DNA of 38,484 nucleotides from Gammaproteobacteria bacterium (GCA_030748435.1 JASMLZ010000086.1:1-38484); one strand, 5' to 3'. Numbered from the stretch's first letter, positions 26,862-36,544 are shown. Numbers and translations are program-made. The notes: generated by a model from the sequence alone, not told the origin.

Positions 26862-27628
26862 CCAAGCGCATTATTCAACTCACCGATCTGCACTTGCAGG
26901 CCACGGCTGATACCCTTTACAAGGGCATATTGCCTGATGCTAGATTGCGCCAGTGTTTAGCGTGGCTAAACCAGCAGGACTATGACCTGCTATTGCTAAC
27001 TGGTGATCTCTGCCATGCCGGCAGTCTTGAAGGCTACCACAGGTTGCAGCACTATTTGTCGGCACTGCATAAACCCTGGTTATGGTTGCCCGGTAATCAT
27101 GATGCCGTGGATAATATGCTGAGTGTTTGCGAACAGTCCGTTGACTCTGTGCGCAGTATCGAACTGGCAGGTTGGCAAGTGATCTTGTTAAATACCACAG
27201 ACCAGCCAGATGGGCGGGGTGGGGGCGGTATTAGTCAAGCTCACTTGGGGGCATTGGCAGAGTATTTACAAGGCCGAGCGACAGTACCTACTCTAATTGT
27301 TATGCACCACAACCCTGTTGCCGTTGCTTCCCTTTGGCAGGACAAAATCATGCTGGCAAATGCTGACCAGTTTACCCGTTTGCTGGCTGCCCATAAGCAA
27401 GTGCAGGCAGTGGTATTTGGGCATATCCATCAGGTGTTGGATCGCTATCAAGATGGCATACGCTATCTGGGTTCGCCAGCAACATCAATACAATTTGCTG
27501 TGCAACAAGAGCAGTTTACTTTGCAACCGGAACTAGGGCCCGGGCTGCGCATTATCGACTTGTCAGCAGATGGGGATTGGCACACCAGAGTTGTCTATCT
27601 TGACCAACAGGACAGTCATTATGGTTAG
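26858..27628 (+). CDS. cpdA: 3',5'-cyclic AMP phosphodiesterase CpdA
   Basis: 256 residues (E. coli 275), calcineurin-like metallophosphoesterase with all metal-site motifs: TDLHL (Asp10, His12), TGDLCHAG (Asp50), GNHDA (Asn80, His81), MHHNPV (His150) and GHIHQ (His189, His191). It hydrolyses cAMP to AMP in the cytoplasm and so dampens CRP signalling. ATGA overlap with yqiB indicates coupling. The assignment to cAMP rests on synteny as well as sequence. Confidence 0.93.
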   Translation: MTKRIIQLTDLHLQATADTLYKGILPDARLRQCLAWLNQQDYDLLLLTGDLCHAGSLEGYHRLQHYLSALHKPWLWLPGNHDAVDNMLSVCEQSVDSVRSIELAGWQVILLNTTDQPDGRGGGGISQAHLGALAEYLQGRATVPTLIVMHHNPVAVASLWQDKIMLANADQFTRLLAAHKQVQAVVFGHIHQVLDRYQDGIRYLGSPATSIQFAVQQEQFTLQPELGPGLRIIDLSADGDWHTRVVYLDQQDSHYG

Positions 27629-27633
27629 CAACT

Positions 27634-28206
27634 ATGGTTAAGCATATTGTTTATCTACATGGCTTTAACAGCTCGCCCTTGTCGACCAAAGCACAGCAGT
27701 TCGTAGCGGCTATGGCTCAGGACTACCCTCAGGTGCAGGTTTATGTGCCCCATTTATCCACCTGGCCTGCACAGGCTATGCAAGAAGTCGTCTCTATGGT
27801 ACAGGAACTGGATGGAGATGTTGCCTTTGTAGGCAGTTCTTTGGGCGGCTTTTATGCCACCTGGTTAGCCCATAAATTTGCCACTAAAGCTGTGTTGATA
27901 AACCCTGCCGTTAGGCCTGACCTGTTGTTGCAGGATATGTTGGGGCCGCAATCCAGCTATCATACTGATGATGGTGAATATGATCTGACAGTCACTCACC
28001 TTGACCAGTTGGCAAACCTGCTTGTTGACCCCTTAACTGATGCAGATAAGTTGCTGGTACTGTTGCAAACGGCTGATGAAACTCTGGATTATCGAGAAGC
28101 TGCCAACTGGTATGCAGCCAGCCATTTGGACATTGAACAAGGGGGCAGTCATGCTTATGATAATTTTCCTCAGCGGATTCCCCAAATTATGTTATTTGTC
28201 GGTTAG
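27634..28206 (+). CDS. yqiA: Esterase YqiA (alpha/beta hydrolase)
   Basis: 190 residues (E. coli 193). A small alpha/beta hydrolase of the UPF0227/YqiA family, which has short-chain esterase activity in E. coli. It begins with YLHGFNSSPLSTKA, has the nucleophile elbow VGSSLGGFYA (Ser69), a late acid near Asp148 (TADETLDY) and His173 in QGGSHAYDNFP. Only five bases separate it from cpdA. The physiological substrate is unknown. Confidence 0.92.
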   Translation: MVKHIVYLHGFNSSPLSTKAQQFVAAMAQDYPQVQVYVPHLSTWPAQAMQEVVSMVQELDGDVAFVGSSLGGFYATWLAHKFATKAVLINPAVRPDLLLQDMLGPQSSYHTDDGEYDLTVTHLDQLANLLVDPLTDADKLLVLLQTADETLDYREAANWYAASHLDIEQGGSHAYDNFPQRIPQIMLFVG

Positions 28207-28251
28207 AATAAGCACTTGTTGGCCTAATTAAATAGATAGAACAAAATAATC

Positions 28252-30153
28252 ATGACTGTGCAAGAGAACTATAACGCTGATTCCATAGAAGTATTGAGTG
28301 GCTTGGATCCTGTTAAAAAACGTCCGGGTATGTATACGGAAACTGCTCGGCCCAACCATTTGGCTCAGGAGGTTATTGATAACTCCGTGGATGAGGCTTT
28401 AGCAGGCCACGCCAGCCAGATAGATGTGGTGCTGCATGCTGATCAATCTGTGAGTGTGAGCGACAATGGTCGTGGTATGCCTGTGGATATGCATGCTGAA
28501 GAAGGTGTAAGCGGCGTAGAGCTGATTCTTACCCGCTTACATGCAGGGGGCAAGTTCTCCAATAAAAACTATCAATTTTCTGGCGGTTTGCATGGTGTTG
28601 GCGTCTCCGTCGTGAATGCCCTGTCGACTCATCTGGAGGTGAAAATCCGGCGTGATGGGCAGCTGTATCACATTGGCTTTGCCAATGGTGATAAGGTGAG
28701 TGAACTGGCAGTGATTGATACCGTGGGCAAGCGTAATACGGGCACTACAGTGACCTTCCATCCAGACCCCCAATACTTTGATTCAGCCAAGTTCTCGGTG
28801 GCTCGCCTAAAGCATGTGTTGCGGGCCAAGGCGGTGTTGTGCAGTGGTTTGATGGTGACTTTTACGGACCACACCGGCGCACAAAAAGAAAAGCATGAAT
28901 GGTATTATGAGGCGGGTCTGCAGGATTATCTGGCGGCTGCGAATACGGGTTATACCTGCCTGCCAGAGACGCCATTTGTGGGCCATCGCAAGAGTGATAT
29001 GGAGGCCGTTGATTGGGCCGTACAATGGTTGCCGGAAGGCGGTGAACTGTTGCAGGAAGGCTATGTTAACCTGATCCCTACAGCACAGGGTGGTACTCAT
29101 GTTAATGGTTTGCGTACTGGACTGCTGGAGGCTTTGCGTGAGTTTTGTGAAATTCGTAATTTGCTGCCCCGTGGTATCAAGCTGACGCCAGAGGATATTT
29201 GGGATCGCTGTTGCTTTGTGTTGTCAGTCAAGATGCAGGACCCCCAATTTTCTGGCCAAACCAAGGAGCGTCTGTCATCGCGGCAGATAGTGGGTTATGT
29301 GTCTGGTGAAATTAAAGATGCATTTAGTTTGTGGTTAAACAAGCATACTGCAGACGGTGAATTGTTGGCAGAATTGGCTATCAGTCATGCGCAAAAACGT
29401 CTGCGAGCAGGTAAAAAGGTGACTCGCAAGAAGGTCACACAAGGCCCAGCACTGCCCGGCAAATTGGCCGATTGTGTGGGTGCTGAGGCCGAGCGTGGCG
29501 AGCTGTTTCTGGTGGAGGGTGATTCTGCCGGTGGCTCTGCCAAACAGGCCCGGGACCGTGAGTTTCAGGCTATTATGCCCTTGCGCGGCAAGATTCTTAA
29601 CACCTGGGAAGTTGATGCTGGGCAAATACTTGCTTCTCAGGAGGTGCATGATATTGCCGTGGCTATTGGCGTAGACCCGGGAGCAGATAATTTGCAGGGT
29701 TTGCGTTACGGTAAGATTTGTATTCTGGCTGATGCGGACTCTGATGGTCTGCATATTGCCACCCTGTTATGTGCTTTGTTTGTGCGTCATTTTAAACCCT
29801 TAGTGGCTGCTGGCCATGTTTATGTTGCCATGCCTCCTCTGTACCGTATTGATGTTGGTAAAGAGGTTTTCTATGCTTTGGATGAAAGTGAAAAGCAGAG
29901 TGTGCTGGAGCATATTCAAGCGGAGAAGAAGCGTGGTAAGGTAAATGTGCAACGCTTTAAAGGTTTGGGTGAAATGAATCCATCACAACTGCGTGAAACG
30001 ACCATGTTGCCAGATACGCGGCGCCTGGTGCAGCTCAATCTGGCTGCCGGTGATGGTACCCACGAGTTACTGGATATGCTGCTTGCCAAGAAACGCTCAG
30101 GAGATCGCAAGAGCTGGCTGCAGGCCAAGGGTAATCTGGCTGAAGTAGGCTAG
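28252..30153 (+). CDS. parE: DNA topoisomerase IV subunit B ParE
   Basis: 633 residues (E. coli 630). The ATPase half of topoisomerase IV, which unlinks daughter chromosomes with ParC. The GHKL ATP site has EVIDNSVDEALAG, DNGRGMPVD and GLHGVGVSVVNALS; the TOPRIM part has EGDSAGGSAKQARDREFQ, PLRGKILNTWEV and DADSDGLHIATLL, the ParE rather than GyrB form. It ends the waaA-to-parE series, 45 bp after yqiA. parC, often nearby in other gammaproteobacteria, does not follow. Confidence 0.97.
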   Translation: MTVQENYNADSIEVLSGLDPVKKRPGMYTETARPNHLAQEVIDNSVDEALAGHASQIDVVLHADQSVSVSDNGRGMPVDMHAEEGVSGVELILTRLHAGGKFSNKNYQFSGGLHGVGVSVVNALSTHLEVKIRRDGQLYHIGFANGDKVSELAVIDTVGKRNTGTTVTFHPDPQYFDSAKFSVARLKHVLRAKAVLCSGLMVTFTDHTGAQKEKHEWYYEAGLQDYLAAANTGYTCLPETPFVGHRKSDMEAVDWAVQWLPEGGELLQEGYVNLIPTAQGGTHVNGLRTGLLEALREFCEIRNLLPRGIKLTPEDIWDRCCFVLSVKMQDPQFSGQTKERLSSRQIVGYVSGEIKDAFSLWLNKHTADGELLAELAISHAQKRLRAGKKVTRKKVTQGPALPGKLADCVGAEAERGELFLVEGDSAGGSAKQARDREFQAIMPLRGKILNTWEVDAGQILASQEVHDIAVAIGVDPGADNLQGLRYGKICILADADSDGLHIATLLCALFVRHFKPLVAAGHVYVAMPPLYRIDVGKEVFYALDESEKQSVLEHIQAEKKRGKVNVQRFKGLGEMNPSQLRETTMLPDTRRLVQLNLAAGDGTHELLDMLLAKKRSGDRKSWLQAKGNLAEVG

Positions 30154-30216
30154 GATTTTTATCTTGTTGCAGAACCAAATCCCGACTTGTGCAAAGATTC
30201 CATATAACATAACGCC

Positions 30217-30252
30217 TTTACACCTCTTTACCAAATCTATACGGAGCTTTAC
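30217..30252 (-). promoter_or_regulatory. CpxR-type box upstream of the Spy-like gene
   Basis: On the minus strand GTAAA-GAGGT-GTAAA (30217-30231) is an exact match to the established CpxR consensus GTAAA-N5-GTAAA. A third half-site (TTTAC on the plus strand, 30248-30252) follows with start-to-start spacings of 10 and 21 bp, that is, on the same DNA face. It lies upstream of the TATAAT at 30285. CpxR control of Spy/CpxP relatives is well known in E. coli; here it is inferred. Confidence 0.6.
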
Positions 30253-30284
30253 CACCCCTAAACCCACCTTTGCATTGCCTTGTT

Positions 30285-30290
30285 TATAAT
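30285..30290 (+). promoter_or_regulatory. Likely -10 element of the Spy-like gene
   Basis: TATAAT matches the sigma-70 -10 consensus exactly, about 70 bp before the ATG. No good -35 hexamer lies at 16-18 bp, which would suit an activator-dependent promoter. Confidence 0.5.
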
Positions 30291-30358
30291 GGCCTTACCT
30301 AGTTCAGAGAGTGCTTCTTTGAACTCAGCAGGTAAGTTTATATAAATTAGGAGATACT

Positions 30359-30916
30359 ATGATGAATAAGTTGGCTAAAGGTGCTTTGCTACTGCTACCC
30401 GCTTTGGTTCTGGCTGGTGGCCTGTCTACCAGTGTTATGGCGGATAATCACGGTGGTAAACGAGATCATAAGGGCGCCGGTTGTGAGCGTGGTGACAAGC
30501 GTGGCGGTAAGTTTGCTCAGCGTGCCGCAACTGACTCAAGTGTAAAAGCAGAGCGCATGGTGATGATGCTAAGCTATAAACTGGACCTGACAGATGCGCA
30601 AGAAACGGCTTTAAAAGATATTGTTGAGCAACAAAAGGTTGACCATAAAGGGCAGCGTGAAGTCATGGCCGTAATGTTAGCTGATTTGGCCAAGTTGGAA
30701 CCTGGTAGTGATGCTTATAATCAGCAGGTCGATACTATAGCTGCAACCAAGAGCGATAGTTGGGCTAAAGGTATGAAAGCGCGAGGTCAGATGTGGGCTG
30801 ATATAGGGGATATGTTAAATGCTGAACAAAAGGCCGAATTCGAGCAATTAATGGAAAAGATGAAACATCGTGTGGGTGGTAAAATCAAACAGGTCAAAGG
30901 CGCCTGGGCGCTATAG
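30359..30916 (+). CDS. Spy/CpxP-like periplasmic protein
   Basis: 185 residues. A clear Sec signal peptide (positive start, hydrophobic 9-22) ends SVMA before Asp29. The mature part is basic and Gly-rich at first (30-57), then mostly helical and highly charged, with the LTxxQ-type motif of the Spy/CpxP family in LDLTDAQ (75-81) and a second, LNAEQ, at 153-157. Family members are periplasmic chaperones or metal/envelope-stress sensors. One cysteine (Cys42) is in the basic region. AGGAG precedes two adjacent ATGs. The CpxR-like box upstream supports an envelope-stress role. Identity within the family is uncertain. Confidence 0.8.
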   Translation: MMNKLAKGALLLLPALVLAGGLSTSVMADNHGGKRDHKGAGCERGDKRGGKFAQRAATDSSVKAERMVMMLSYKLDLTDAQETALKDIVEQQKVDHKGQREVMAVMLADLAKLEPGSDAYNQQVDTIAATKSDSWAKGMKARGQMWADIGDMLNAEQKAEFEQLMEKMKHRVGGKIKQVKGAWAL

Positions 30917-30936
30917 CTAGCAGTAAATTCGCAAAC

Positions 30937-30972
30937 ATAAAAAACCGCAACTATATGGCTGCGGTTTTTTAT
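30937..30972. terminator. Bidirectional intrinsic terminator
   Basis: A 13-bp stem (30937-30949 with 30960-30972; AAAAAACCGCA against TGCGGTTTTTT) closes a 10-nt loop, giving a U run on both strands. It ends the Spy-like gene (plus) and pykA (minus). Confidence 0.92.
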
Positions 30973-30987
30973 ATGTGCTGATTAACG

Positions 30988-32436
30988 CTAGCGAATATTA
31001 TTGCCTACACGCACCACTTTTAACGTGTTAGTGCCACCATGGGCTTTGGTGTAGTCGCCTTTGGTTATCAGCACTAGATCACCATCTTCGACGCTGCCGT
31101 TGGCTTTGAGTTCATTAATGGCAATCTGGTTAATAGCCGCGTTGTCAATATTCTCGGAATCAAAAGCGTGGGTCATCACACCTCGGTACAGGCATACCCG
31201 TCGCTGGGTGGCGGCTACTGGGGTAAAGGCAAAAATAGGGATGCCGGAGCTTAAACGCGACATCAGCAAAGGTGTGGCGCCAGTCAAGGTCATACTGACA
31301 ATAGCTTTGACCCCCTGTAGGTGGTTGGCAATATACATGGCTCCTAAAGCGACACTCTCATCAATAGCGTCAATAGGCACATCCAAACGGTGTGAGGAGC
31401 GCAAGATAGAAGGGTGTTTTTCAGCCCCCAGACATACCCGAGCCATGGCGGCGACGGTTTGTGATGGGTAGTCACCAACTGCTGTTTCAGCAGATAGCAT
31501 AACAGCATCTGTGCCATCCAGTACGGCATTAGCCACATCGGAAACTTCGGCGCGGGTTGGCATAGGACTTTCGATCATGGATTCCATCATCTGTGTCGCC
31601 GTAATGACGATACGATTGAGTTGTCGGGCCCGCTGGATAATATCTTTTTGTACACCTACCAGTGCCGCATCGCCGATTTCTACAGCTAAATCACCCCGGG
31701 CAACCATCACTGCCTCACTGGCTTGGATAATAGCATCCAGTGTATTTGGCTCGATAGCTTCTGCGCGTTCGATTTTGGCTACCAGGCTGGCACTGCTATT
31801 GGCGGCTTGTAATAAAGCTCTGGCTTCTTGCATATCAGCAGCGCTACGTACGAAGGAGATGGCAATATAGTCAACACCTATTTCGGCTGCACTAAGCAGA
31901 TCCTGACGGTCTTTGTCAGTCAGGGCTGCCGCAGACAGGCCGCCGCCTTGCAGATTGATGCCCTTGTTGTTGGATAGTGGGCCACCAACCTGCACCCGGG
32001 TATAGACTTTATGGTCTTCAATACTGGTCACTTCCAGCACGATACGGCCATCATCCAGCAGCAGGATATCCTTGTTTTTCAGGTCGTTTGCCAATTCAGG
32101 GAAGTCCAGACCAACTGCCTGCTCGGTACCAGATTCAGAATCCATGGAGGGGTCCAGAATAAATTCCTGACCTGCTCGCAGGTGTACTTTATTATTAATA
32201 AAGCGTGCCACACGAACTTTGGGACCTTGCAAGTCTGCGAGTAAGGCAACATGCCGGCCTTCCTGATGGGCGGCGGCTAGCACGTTAGCTGCACGTTGTT
32301 TGTGATCGGCGGCGCTGCCATGGGAAAAGTTGAGCCGCACTACGTCGGCACCGGCTTTGATAATGCCACGTAAATCTTCAATGGAGCTGGTGGCAGGGCC
32401 CAAGGTGGCAACGATTTTGGTGCGACGTAATTGCAT
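30988..32436 (-). CDS. pykA: Pyruvate kinase, PykA type
   Basis: 482 residues (E. coli PykA 480). It converts PEP and ADP to pyruvate and ATP, the last step of glycolysis and of the Entner-Doudoroff route. Landmarks are RRTKIVATLGPAT, VRLNFSHGS, LLADLQGPKVRV, the PykA text VGGPLSNNKGINLQGGGLSA, LVAKIERAEAI with the catalytic lysine, MVARGDLAVEIG, and ITATQMMESMI. The C-terminal domain is the PykA kind, in which E. coli's enzyme responds to AMP rather than fructose-1,6-bisphosphate. gap lies 42 bp upstream on the same strand, so the two are likely co-transcribed. Confidence 0.96.
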   Translation of the reverse strand: MQLRRTKIVATLGPATSSIEDLRGIIKAGADVVRLNFSHGSAADHKQRAANVLAAAHQEGRHVALLADLQGPKVRVARFINNKVHLRAGQEFILDPSMDSESGTEQAVGLDFPELANDLKNKDILLLDDGRIVLEVTSIEDHKVYTRVQVGGPLSNNKGINLQGGGLSAAALTDKDRQDLLSAAEIGVDYIAISFVRSAADMQEARALLQAANSSASLVAKIERAEAIEPNTLDAIIQASEAVMVARGDLAVEIGDAALVGVQKDIIQRARQLNRIVITATQMMESMIESPMPTRAEVSDVANAVLDGTDAVMLSAETAVGDYPSQTVAAMARVCLGAEKHPSILRSSHRLDVPIDAIDESVALGAMYIANHLQGVKAIVSMTLTGATPLLMSRLSSGIPIFAFTPVAATQRRVCLYRGVMTHAFDSENIDNAAINQIAINELKANGSVEDGDLVLITKGDYTKAHGGTNTLKVVRVGNNIR

Positions 32437-32478
32437 GGTGGTCTCGGTTGTTGAATAGTAAGGGCTATTTTACCTAAG

Positions 32479-33510
32479 TTAAGCAGCAATCGCCCGTTTA
32501 TTTGCCTGCATTAGAGCCAGGGTAGTGTCCAGCATACGGTTAGAGAAGCCCCATTCGTTGTCATACCAAGCCATCACTTTGACCAGACGACCATCTACCT
32601 TGGTGTGGTTGCTGTCGAAACAGGATGAGTAGCTGCTGTGATTAAAATCTATGGATACCAATGGATCTGAAACATAGTTCAAAACTTGTGCCAGAACTGG
32701 GTTATCGCTAATGGCCTGGCTAATGCAGTGGTTTACTTCTTCTGCGCTGGTGTCACGACCAGCAACAAAAGTGAGATCGACCAGAGATACATTAATAGTG
32801 GGAACACGTACGGCCATGCCATCCAGCTTACCGGCCAGTTCTGGCAGTACTAAACCGACAGCGGCCGCGGCACCTGTTTTGGTGGGGATCATGGACATGG
32901 TGGCCGAGCGGGCCCGGTACAGGTCAGTATGGTAGACATCCGACAGATTCTGGTCATTGGTATAGGCATGGATGGTTGTCATCTGGCCTTGCTCAATACC
33001 AATTTTGTCGTTTAGTGCCTTGGCAATGGGCGCCAAACAGTTGGTGGTGCAAGAGGCATTGGAGATAATCGTTTCTTTGCCAGTCAGGCGGTCATGGTTG
33101 ACCCCAAAGACGATAGTGGCATCCATATCTTTGCCGGGTGCTGAAATGACCACTTTTTTGGCGCCAGCATTAATATGGCCCTGCGCTTGATCGCGCTGAG
33201 TAAACAGGCCGGTACATTCAAACACGACATCTATGTCTAAATCGCTCCATGGCAGTTCAGCAGGGTTGCGTATCTGGCTGAGGGAAATGTTATCGCCATT
33301 GATACTCAGTGAGTTGTCGTTGTGCGTGACCTCAGCGTTAAAGTGGCCGTGTACTGTGTCGTACTTGAGTAAGTGAGCGTTGGTGCGAGCGTCTCCAAGG
33401 TCGTTAATGGCGACAACTTGCAAGTTGTCACGGTGGCTACCTTCGTAGAGTGCGCGTAATACATTTCGGCCGATACGACCAAAACCGTTTATGGCTATAC
33501 GTACAGTCAT
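32479..33510 (-). CDS. gap: Glyceraldehyde-3-phosphate dehydrogenase (type I)
   Basis: 343 residues. NAD-binding [10 protein letters not shown] at the start with Asp37 for NAD preference, catalytic Cys154 in SNASCTTNC and His181 in TIHAYTNDQ, then [11 protein letters not shown] and [12 protein letters not shown] at the end. It oxidises glyceraldehyde-3-phosphate to 1,3-bisphosphoglycerate. The start looks like Epd (erythrose-4-phosphate dehydrogenase), but HAYTNDQ and PTKTG are GAPDH features and the text follows the pseudomonad GapA that lies divergent from edd. AGGTGA is placed correctly before the ATG. It is divergent from edd across 154 bp. Confidence 0.95.
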   Translation of the reverse strand: MTVRIAINGFGRIGRNVLRALYEGSHRDNLQVVAINDLGDARTNAHLLKYDTVHGHFNAEVTHNDNSLSINGDNISLSQIRNPAELPWSDLDIDVVFECTGLFTQRDQAQGHINAGAKKVVISAPGKDMDATIVFGVNHDRLTGKETIISNASCTTNCLAPIAKALNDKIGIEQGQMTTIHAYTNDQNLSDVYHTDLYRARSATMSMIPTKTGAAAAVGLVLPELAGKLDGMAVRVPTINVSLVDLTFVAGRDTSAEEVNHCISQAISDNPVLAQVLNYVSDPLVSIDFNHSSYSSCFDSNHTKVDGRLVKVMAWYDNEWGFSNRMLDTTLALMQANKRAIAA

Positions 33511-33534
33511 GATTTATCACCTATATGTTACAAG

Positions 33535-33624
33535 ATGTTATAATAATTACGTAATATTACTAAATAAATGCCATTTAAACAATCAATAACCCATTTATAA
33601 AGCATAAATGTTTTAATAATTACG
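33535..33624. promoter_or_regulatory. Repeated operator-like sequences in the gap/edd control region
   Basis: ATGTTATAATAATTACG (33535-33551) recurs as ATGTTTTAATAATTACG (33608-33624), 16 of 17 identical and 73 bp apart, about seven helical turns. Each is a partial dyad (TGTTAT...ATTACG), and the first runs into the palindrome ATTACGTAAT. In pseudomonads and Shewanella the sugar regulator HexR controls gap and edd through AT-rich palindromes such as TGTAAT-N3-ATTACA; these could be diverged sites. The regulator is inferred; HexR is not in the window. Confidence 0.45.
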
Positions 33625-33664
33625 AATATTGTGTAAAATTGCTGGCAATTAAGGTTAGGAAAGA

Positions 33665-35476
33665 ATGATCATGCATAAGGTGGTTGTACAAGTAACAGAG
33701 GCTATTGTTGAACGCAGTCGTACACAGCGGCAGGCATATCTGCAGCGCATGTCTGAGGCAGCCAGTAGTAAGATCGCACGTGGGCAGTTGTCTTGTGGTA
33801 ATTTGGCCCATGGCTTTGCCGCTTGCTCGCAGCAGGACAAAGACCGGCTGGTGATGATGGATCGGGCGGACGTAGCCATTGTTTCATCTTATAACGATAT
33901 GCTGTCTGCACATCAGCCATATGAGACTTATCCAGAGCTGTTAAAAAATGCTGTGCGGGATATGGGTGGCGTGGCCCAATTTGCCAGTGGCGTGCCGGCT
34001 ATGTGTGATGGTGTGACTCAAGGCCAGCCGGGTATGGAATTAAGTTTATTTAGTCGCGATGTGATTGCCATGTCTACCGCCATAGGCCTGTCACATAATA
34101 TGTTTGATGCCAGCCTGTGTTTGGGTGTGTGTGACAAGATCGTCCCCGGCTTGTTGATAGGTAGCCTAAGCTTTGGTCATCTGCCCACGGTTTTTGTACC
34201 TGCTGGGCCTATGCCATCAGGCTTGCCCAATAAAGAGAAAGCGCGCATTCGCCAGTTGTATGCTGAAGGTAAGGTTGGGCGTGATGAATTGTTGGCGTGT
34301 GAGTCGGCTTCCTATCATAGTGCTGGTACCTGTACTTTTTATGGTACTGCCAATAGTAATCAACTGCTGGTAGAAGTGATGGGATTGCATCTGCCCGGCA
34401 GTTCGTTTGTACCGCCTGATACACGCTTGCGTGATGCGCTGACAGTAGAGGCTGCGCGTCAAGTGATTCGCAATACGCATACTGTCAACAGAATCACTCT
34501 GGCCGAGGTAGTGTCAGAAAAAACCATAGTTAATGCTATTGTTGCCTTGTTAGCGACAGGTGGTTCTACCAACCATACCATGCACCTTGTTGCCATTGCC
34601 CGGGCAGCTGGCATTATTATTAATTGGGATGACTTTGCTGTACTGTCTGCCGCGGTGCCTAGTCTGACGCGCATATATCCCAATGGTTACGCTGATATCA
34701 ATGTCTTTCATGCTGCTGGCGGGGTGCCTTTTTTGGTACAAACCTTATTGGATGCAGGTTATTTGCATGAAGATGTAATGACTATTATGGGTAAGGGCCT
34801 GCGTCACTATTGTCAGGAACCTAAACTGGTTGATGGTGAATTGCAGTGGCACAAGGCACCTGAAGTGTCTGCTGATCAGGATGTATTGCGTAGTGCCATC
34901 GAGCCTTTCCACCCTACAGGCGGCTTGGTTTGTGTGACAGGCAATGTCGGCCGTGGTGTGGTTAAAGTATCTGCGGTAAAAGAAGAGCACTGGGTGGTAG
35001 AGGCGCCAGCCGTGGTATTTGATGATCAGGAACAGATTAGCAAAGCCTTTGCTGCGGGCGAATTAAATAAGGATTTTATTGCTGTAGTACGTTACCAGGG
35101 GCCGCAGGCTTGCGGTATGCCAGAACTGCATAAATTAACGCCTTATTTGGGCTCTTTGCAAGATCAGGGCTATAAGGTGGCTTTGGTTACTGATGGGCGT
35201 ATGTCGGGTGCTTCTGGCAAGGTGCCTGCGGCTATTCATCTGTACCCGGAAGCCATGGCTGGTGGTGTGATAGGCAAAATAAAAACAGGCGATATGTTAC
35301 GTTTGGATTGTCGTAGCAGTGAACTACAGTTGTTGGTAGCAGAAGAGGAGCTTAACCATCGCCAGGTTGCACCGCCAAACCACGCGCAGCATCAATTTGG
35401 CATGGGGCGGGAATTATTTGGTAATTTGCGTAATAATGTAAGCCATGCTGAACTGGGTGCCAGTATTGCCATGTAA
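33665..35476 (+). CDS. edd: 6-phosphogluconate dehydratase Edd
   Basis: 603 residues, the same length as E. coli Edd. It dehydrates 6-phosphogluconate to KDPG in the Entner-Doudoroff pathway, with an iron-sulfur cluster as in IlvD. Family text runs throughout: [94 protein letters not shown] and [16 protein letters not shown]. It is divergent from gap and followed by glk and pgi on the same strand. AGGAAAG stands just before the ATG. The partner aldolase Eda is not in the window. Confidence 0.97.
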   Translation: MIMHKVVVQVTEAIVERSRTQRQAYLQRMSEAASSKIARGQLSCGNLAHGFAACSQQDKDRLVMMDRADVAIVSSYNDMLSAHQPYETYPELLKNAVRDMGGVAQFASGVPAMCDGVTQGQPGMELSLFSRDVIAMSTAIGLSHNMFDASLCLGVCDKIVPGLLIGSLSFGHLPTVFVPAGPMPSGLPNKEKARIRQLYAEGKVGRDELLACESASYHSAGTCTFYGTANSNQLLVEVMGLHLPGSSFVPPDTRLRDALTVEAARQVIRNTHTVNRITLAEVVSEKTIVNAIVALLATGGSTNHTMHLVAIARAAGIIINWDDFAVLSAAVPSLTRIYPNGYADINVFHAAGGVPFLVQTLLDAGYLHEDVMTIMGKGLRHYCQEPKLVDGELQWHKAPEVSADQDVLRSAIEPFHPTGGLVCVTGNVGRGVVKVSAVKEEHWVVEAPAVVFDDQEQISKAFAAGELNKDFIAVVRYQGPQACGMPELHKLTPYLGSLQDQGYKVALVTDGRMSGASGKVPAAIHLYPEAMAGGVIGKIKTGDMLRLDCRSSELQLLVAEEELNHRQVAPPNHAQHQFGMGRELFGNLRNNVSHAELGASIAM

Positions 35477-35518
35477 TAGAAAGCCTTGCCCGCACTGGAA
35501 TTTTGTTCTGTTTTAAAC

Positions 35519-35532
35519 TTGTCATGGGACAA
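35519..35532. promoter_or_regulatory. Palindrome TTGTC-N4-GACAA upstream of glk
   Basis: A perfect 5-bp dyad around ATGG lies in the 108-bp gap between edd and glk. It resembles the TTGT-N7/8-ACAA operator described for HexR in Pseudomonas, but its spacing is TTGT-N6-ACAA, so the link is tentative. Confidence 0.35.
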
Positions 35533-35584
35533 AATAACCATAGGGCAAAGGTCTCTTATAGAAGATATAAAAAAGACTGGATAT

Positions 35585-36529
35585 ATGAATCACTTTGAAC
35601 TTGTTGCTGATATCGGTGCTACCAATGCACGCTTTGCCTTGCTTGCTGATGGACAGATGGAGTTAATGCACCTGCATGTACTGCCGGCAGCAGACTATGA
35701 TAGTTTAACGCACGCTCTAAAGGCTTATCTGGTCAAGGTGGGTAAACCCAGTCTCAAGGCGGCCAGTATTGCCATTGCCGGGCCGGTACACAAACCGGTA
35801 TTTACCTTGGCCAACAATCATTGGCAAGTGCATAAGGCCGAGGTTGAACAACAGCTTGCATGCCAAACTTTATGGTTAAATGACTTTGCTGCCCAGGCTT
35901 GGGGAGTGACTGCTTTAGATGTTGACCAACAGGTGATTGTAAAGCCAGGCAAAGCCAAACTGGAAGGAAACAGATTGGTTATTGGGCCCGGGTCTGGTTT
36001 GGGTGTGGCTGGTTTGGTATTTAGAAATAATGCTTGGGTGCCCGTAATTGGTGAAGGTGGGCATGTTAGTTTTGCCCCTGGTAATGCCCGGGAAATAGCC
36101 GTATTAGGGCATTTGCTGGCCGACTATGAGCATGTGTCTATTGAACGGGTAGCATGTGGTTCTGGCATACCTTTACTATATGGTGCCTTGGCGCACTTGG
36201 ATGGTGAACCTGTGAGGTATACAGATGCCGCTGCCATTAGTGGTGCCTCAGCAAATGATCCTTTGGCCAGAGAAACGATGGATCTATTTTTTGCTATTCT
36301 GGGGCAGGCTGTAGCGAGTGCAGCCTTGCAGATGGGTGCTATTGGTGGCGTTTATCTGGTGGGAGGTATTCTGCCCAAGCTTTTGTCTGGCATGGAACAG
36401 AGTGAATTTGTCAGTCGCTTTTGTCGACGTGGGCGCTTTCGTAGCTATATGGAAGAAATGCCTATTATTTTAAGTACTGATAAAGATCTGGGTCTCAAAG
36501 GCGCGGCCTTGGCTCTGGTTCATCATTAA
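35585..36529 (+). CDS. glk: Glucokinase Glk
   Basis: 314 residues (E. coli 321) from ATG at 35585, where the family begins (MNHFELVADIGATNARFAL); the open frame extends 99 bases further upstream without family resemblance. It phosphorylates glucose with ATP. The phosphate-binding DIGATN (9-14), catalytic Asp100 in WLNDFAAQAW, IGPGSGLGVAGL, and GEGGHVSFAP are seen. It is the bacterial hexokinase-like Glk, not the ROK kind. It lies between edd and pgi, with 15 bp before pgi. Confidence 0.95.
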   Translation: MNHFELVADIGATNARFALLADGQMELMHLHVLPAADYDSLTHALKAYLVKVGKPSLKAASIAIAGPVHKPVFTLANNHWQVHKAEVEQQLACQTLWLNDFAAQAWGVTALDVDQQVIVKPGKAKLEGNRLVIGPGSGLGVAGLVFRNNAWVPVIGEGGHVSFAPGNAREIAVLGHLLADYEHVSIERVACGSGIPLLYGALAHLDGEPVRYTDAAAISGASANDPLARETMDLFFAILGQAVASAALQMGAIGGVYLVGGILPKLLSGMEQSEFVSRFCRRGRFRSYMEEMPIILSTDKDLGLKGAALALVHH

Positions 36530-36544
36530 CTAGTGGAAAGTGAT

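Noticed and set aside
32479-33510. Erythrose-4-phosphate dehydrogenase (Epd) instead of GAPDH
   Set aside because: The first 30 residues look like Epd, but [18 protein letters not shown] and the divergent edd partner match pseudomonad GapA.
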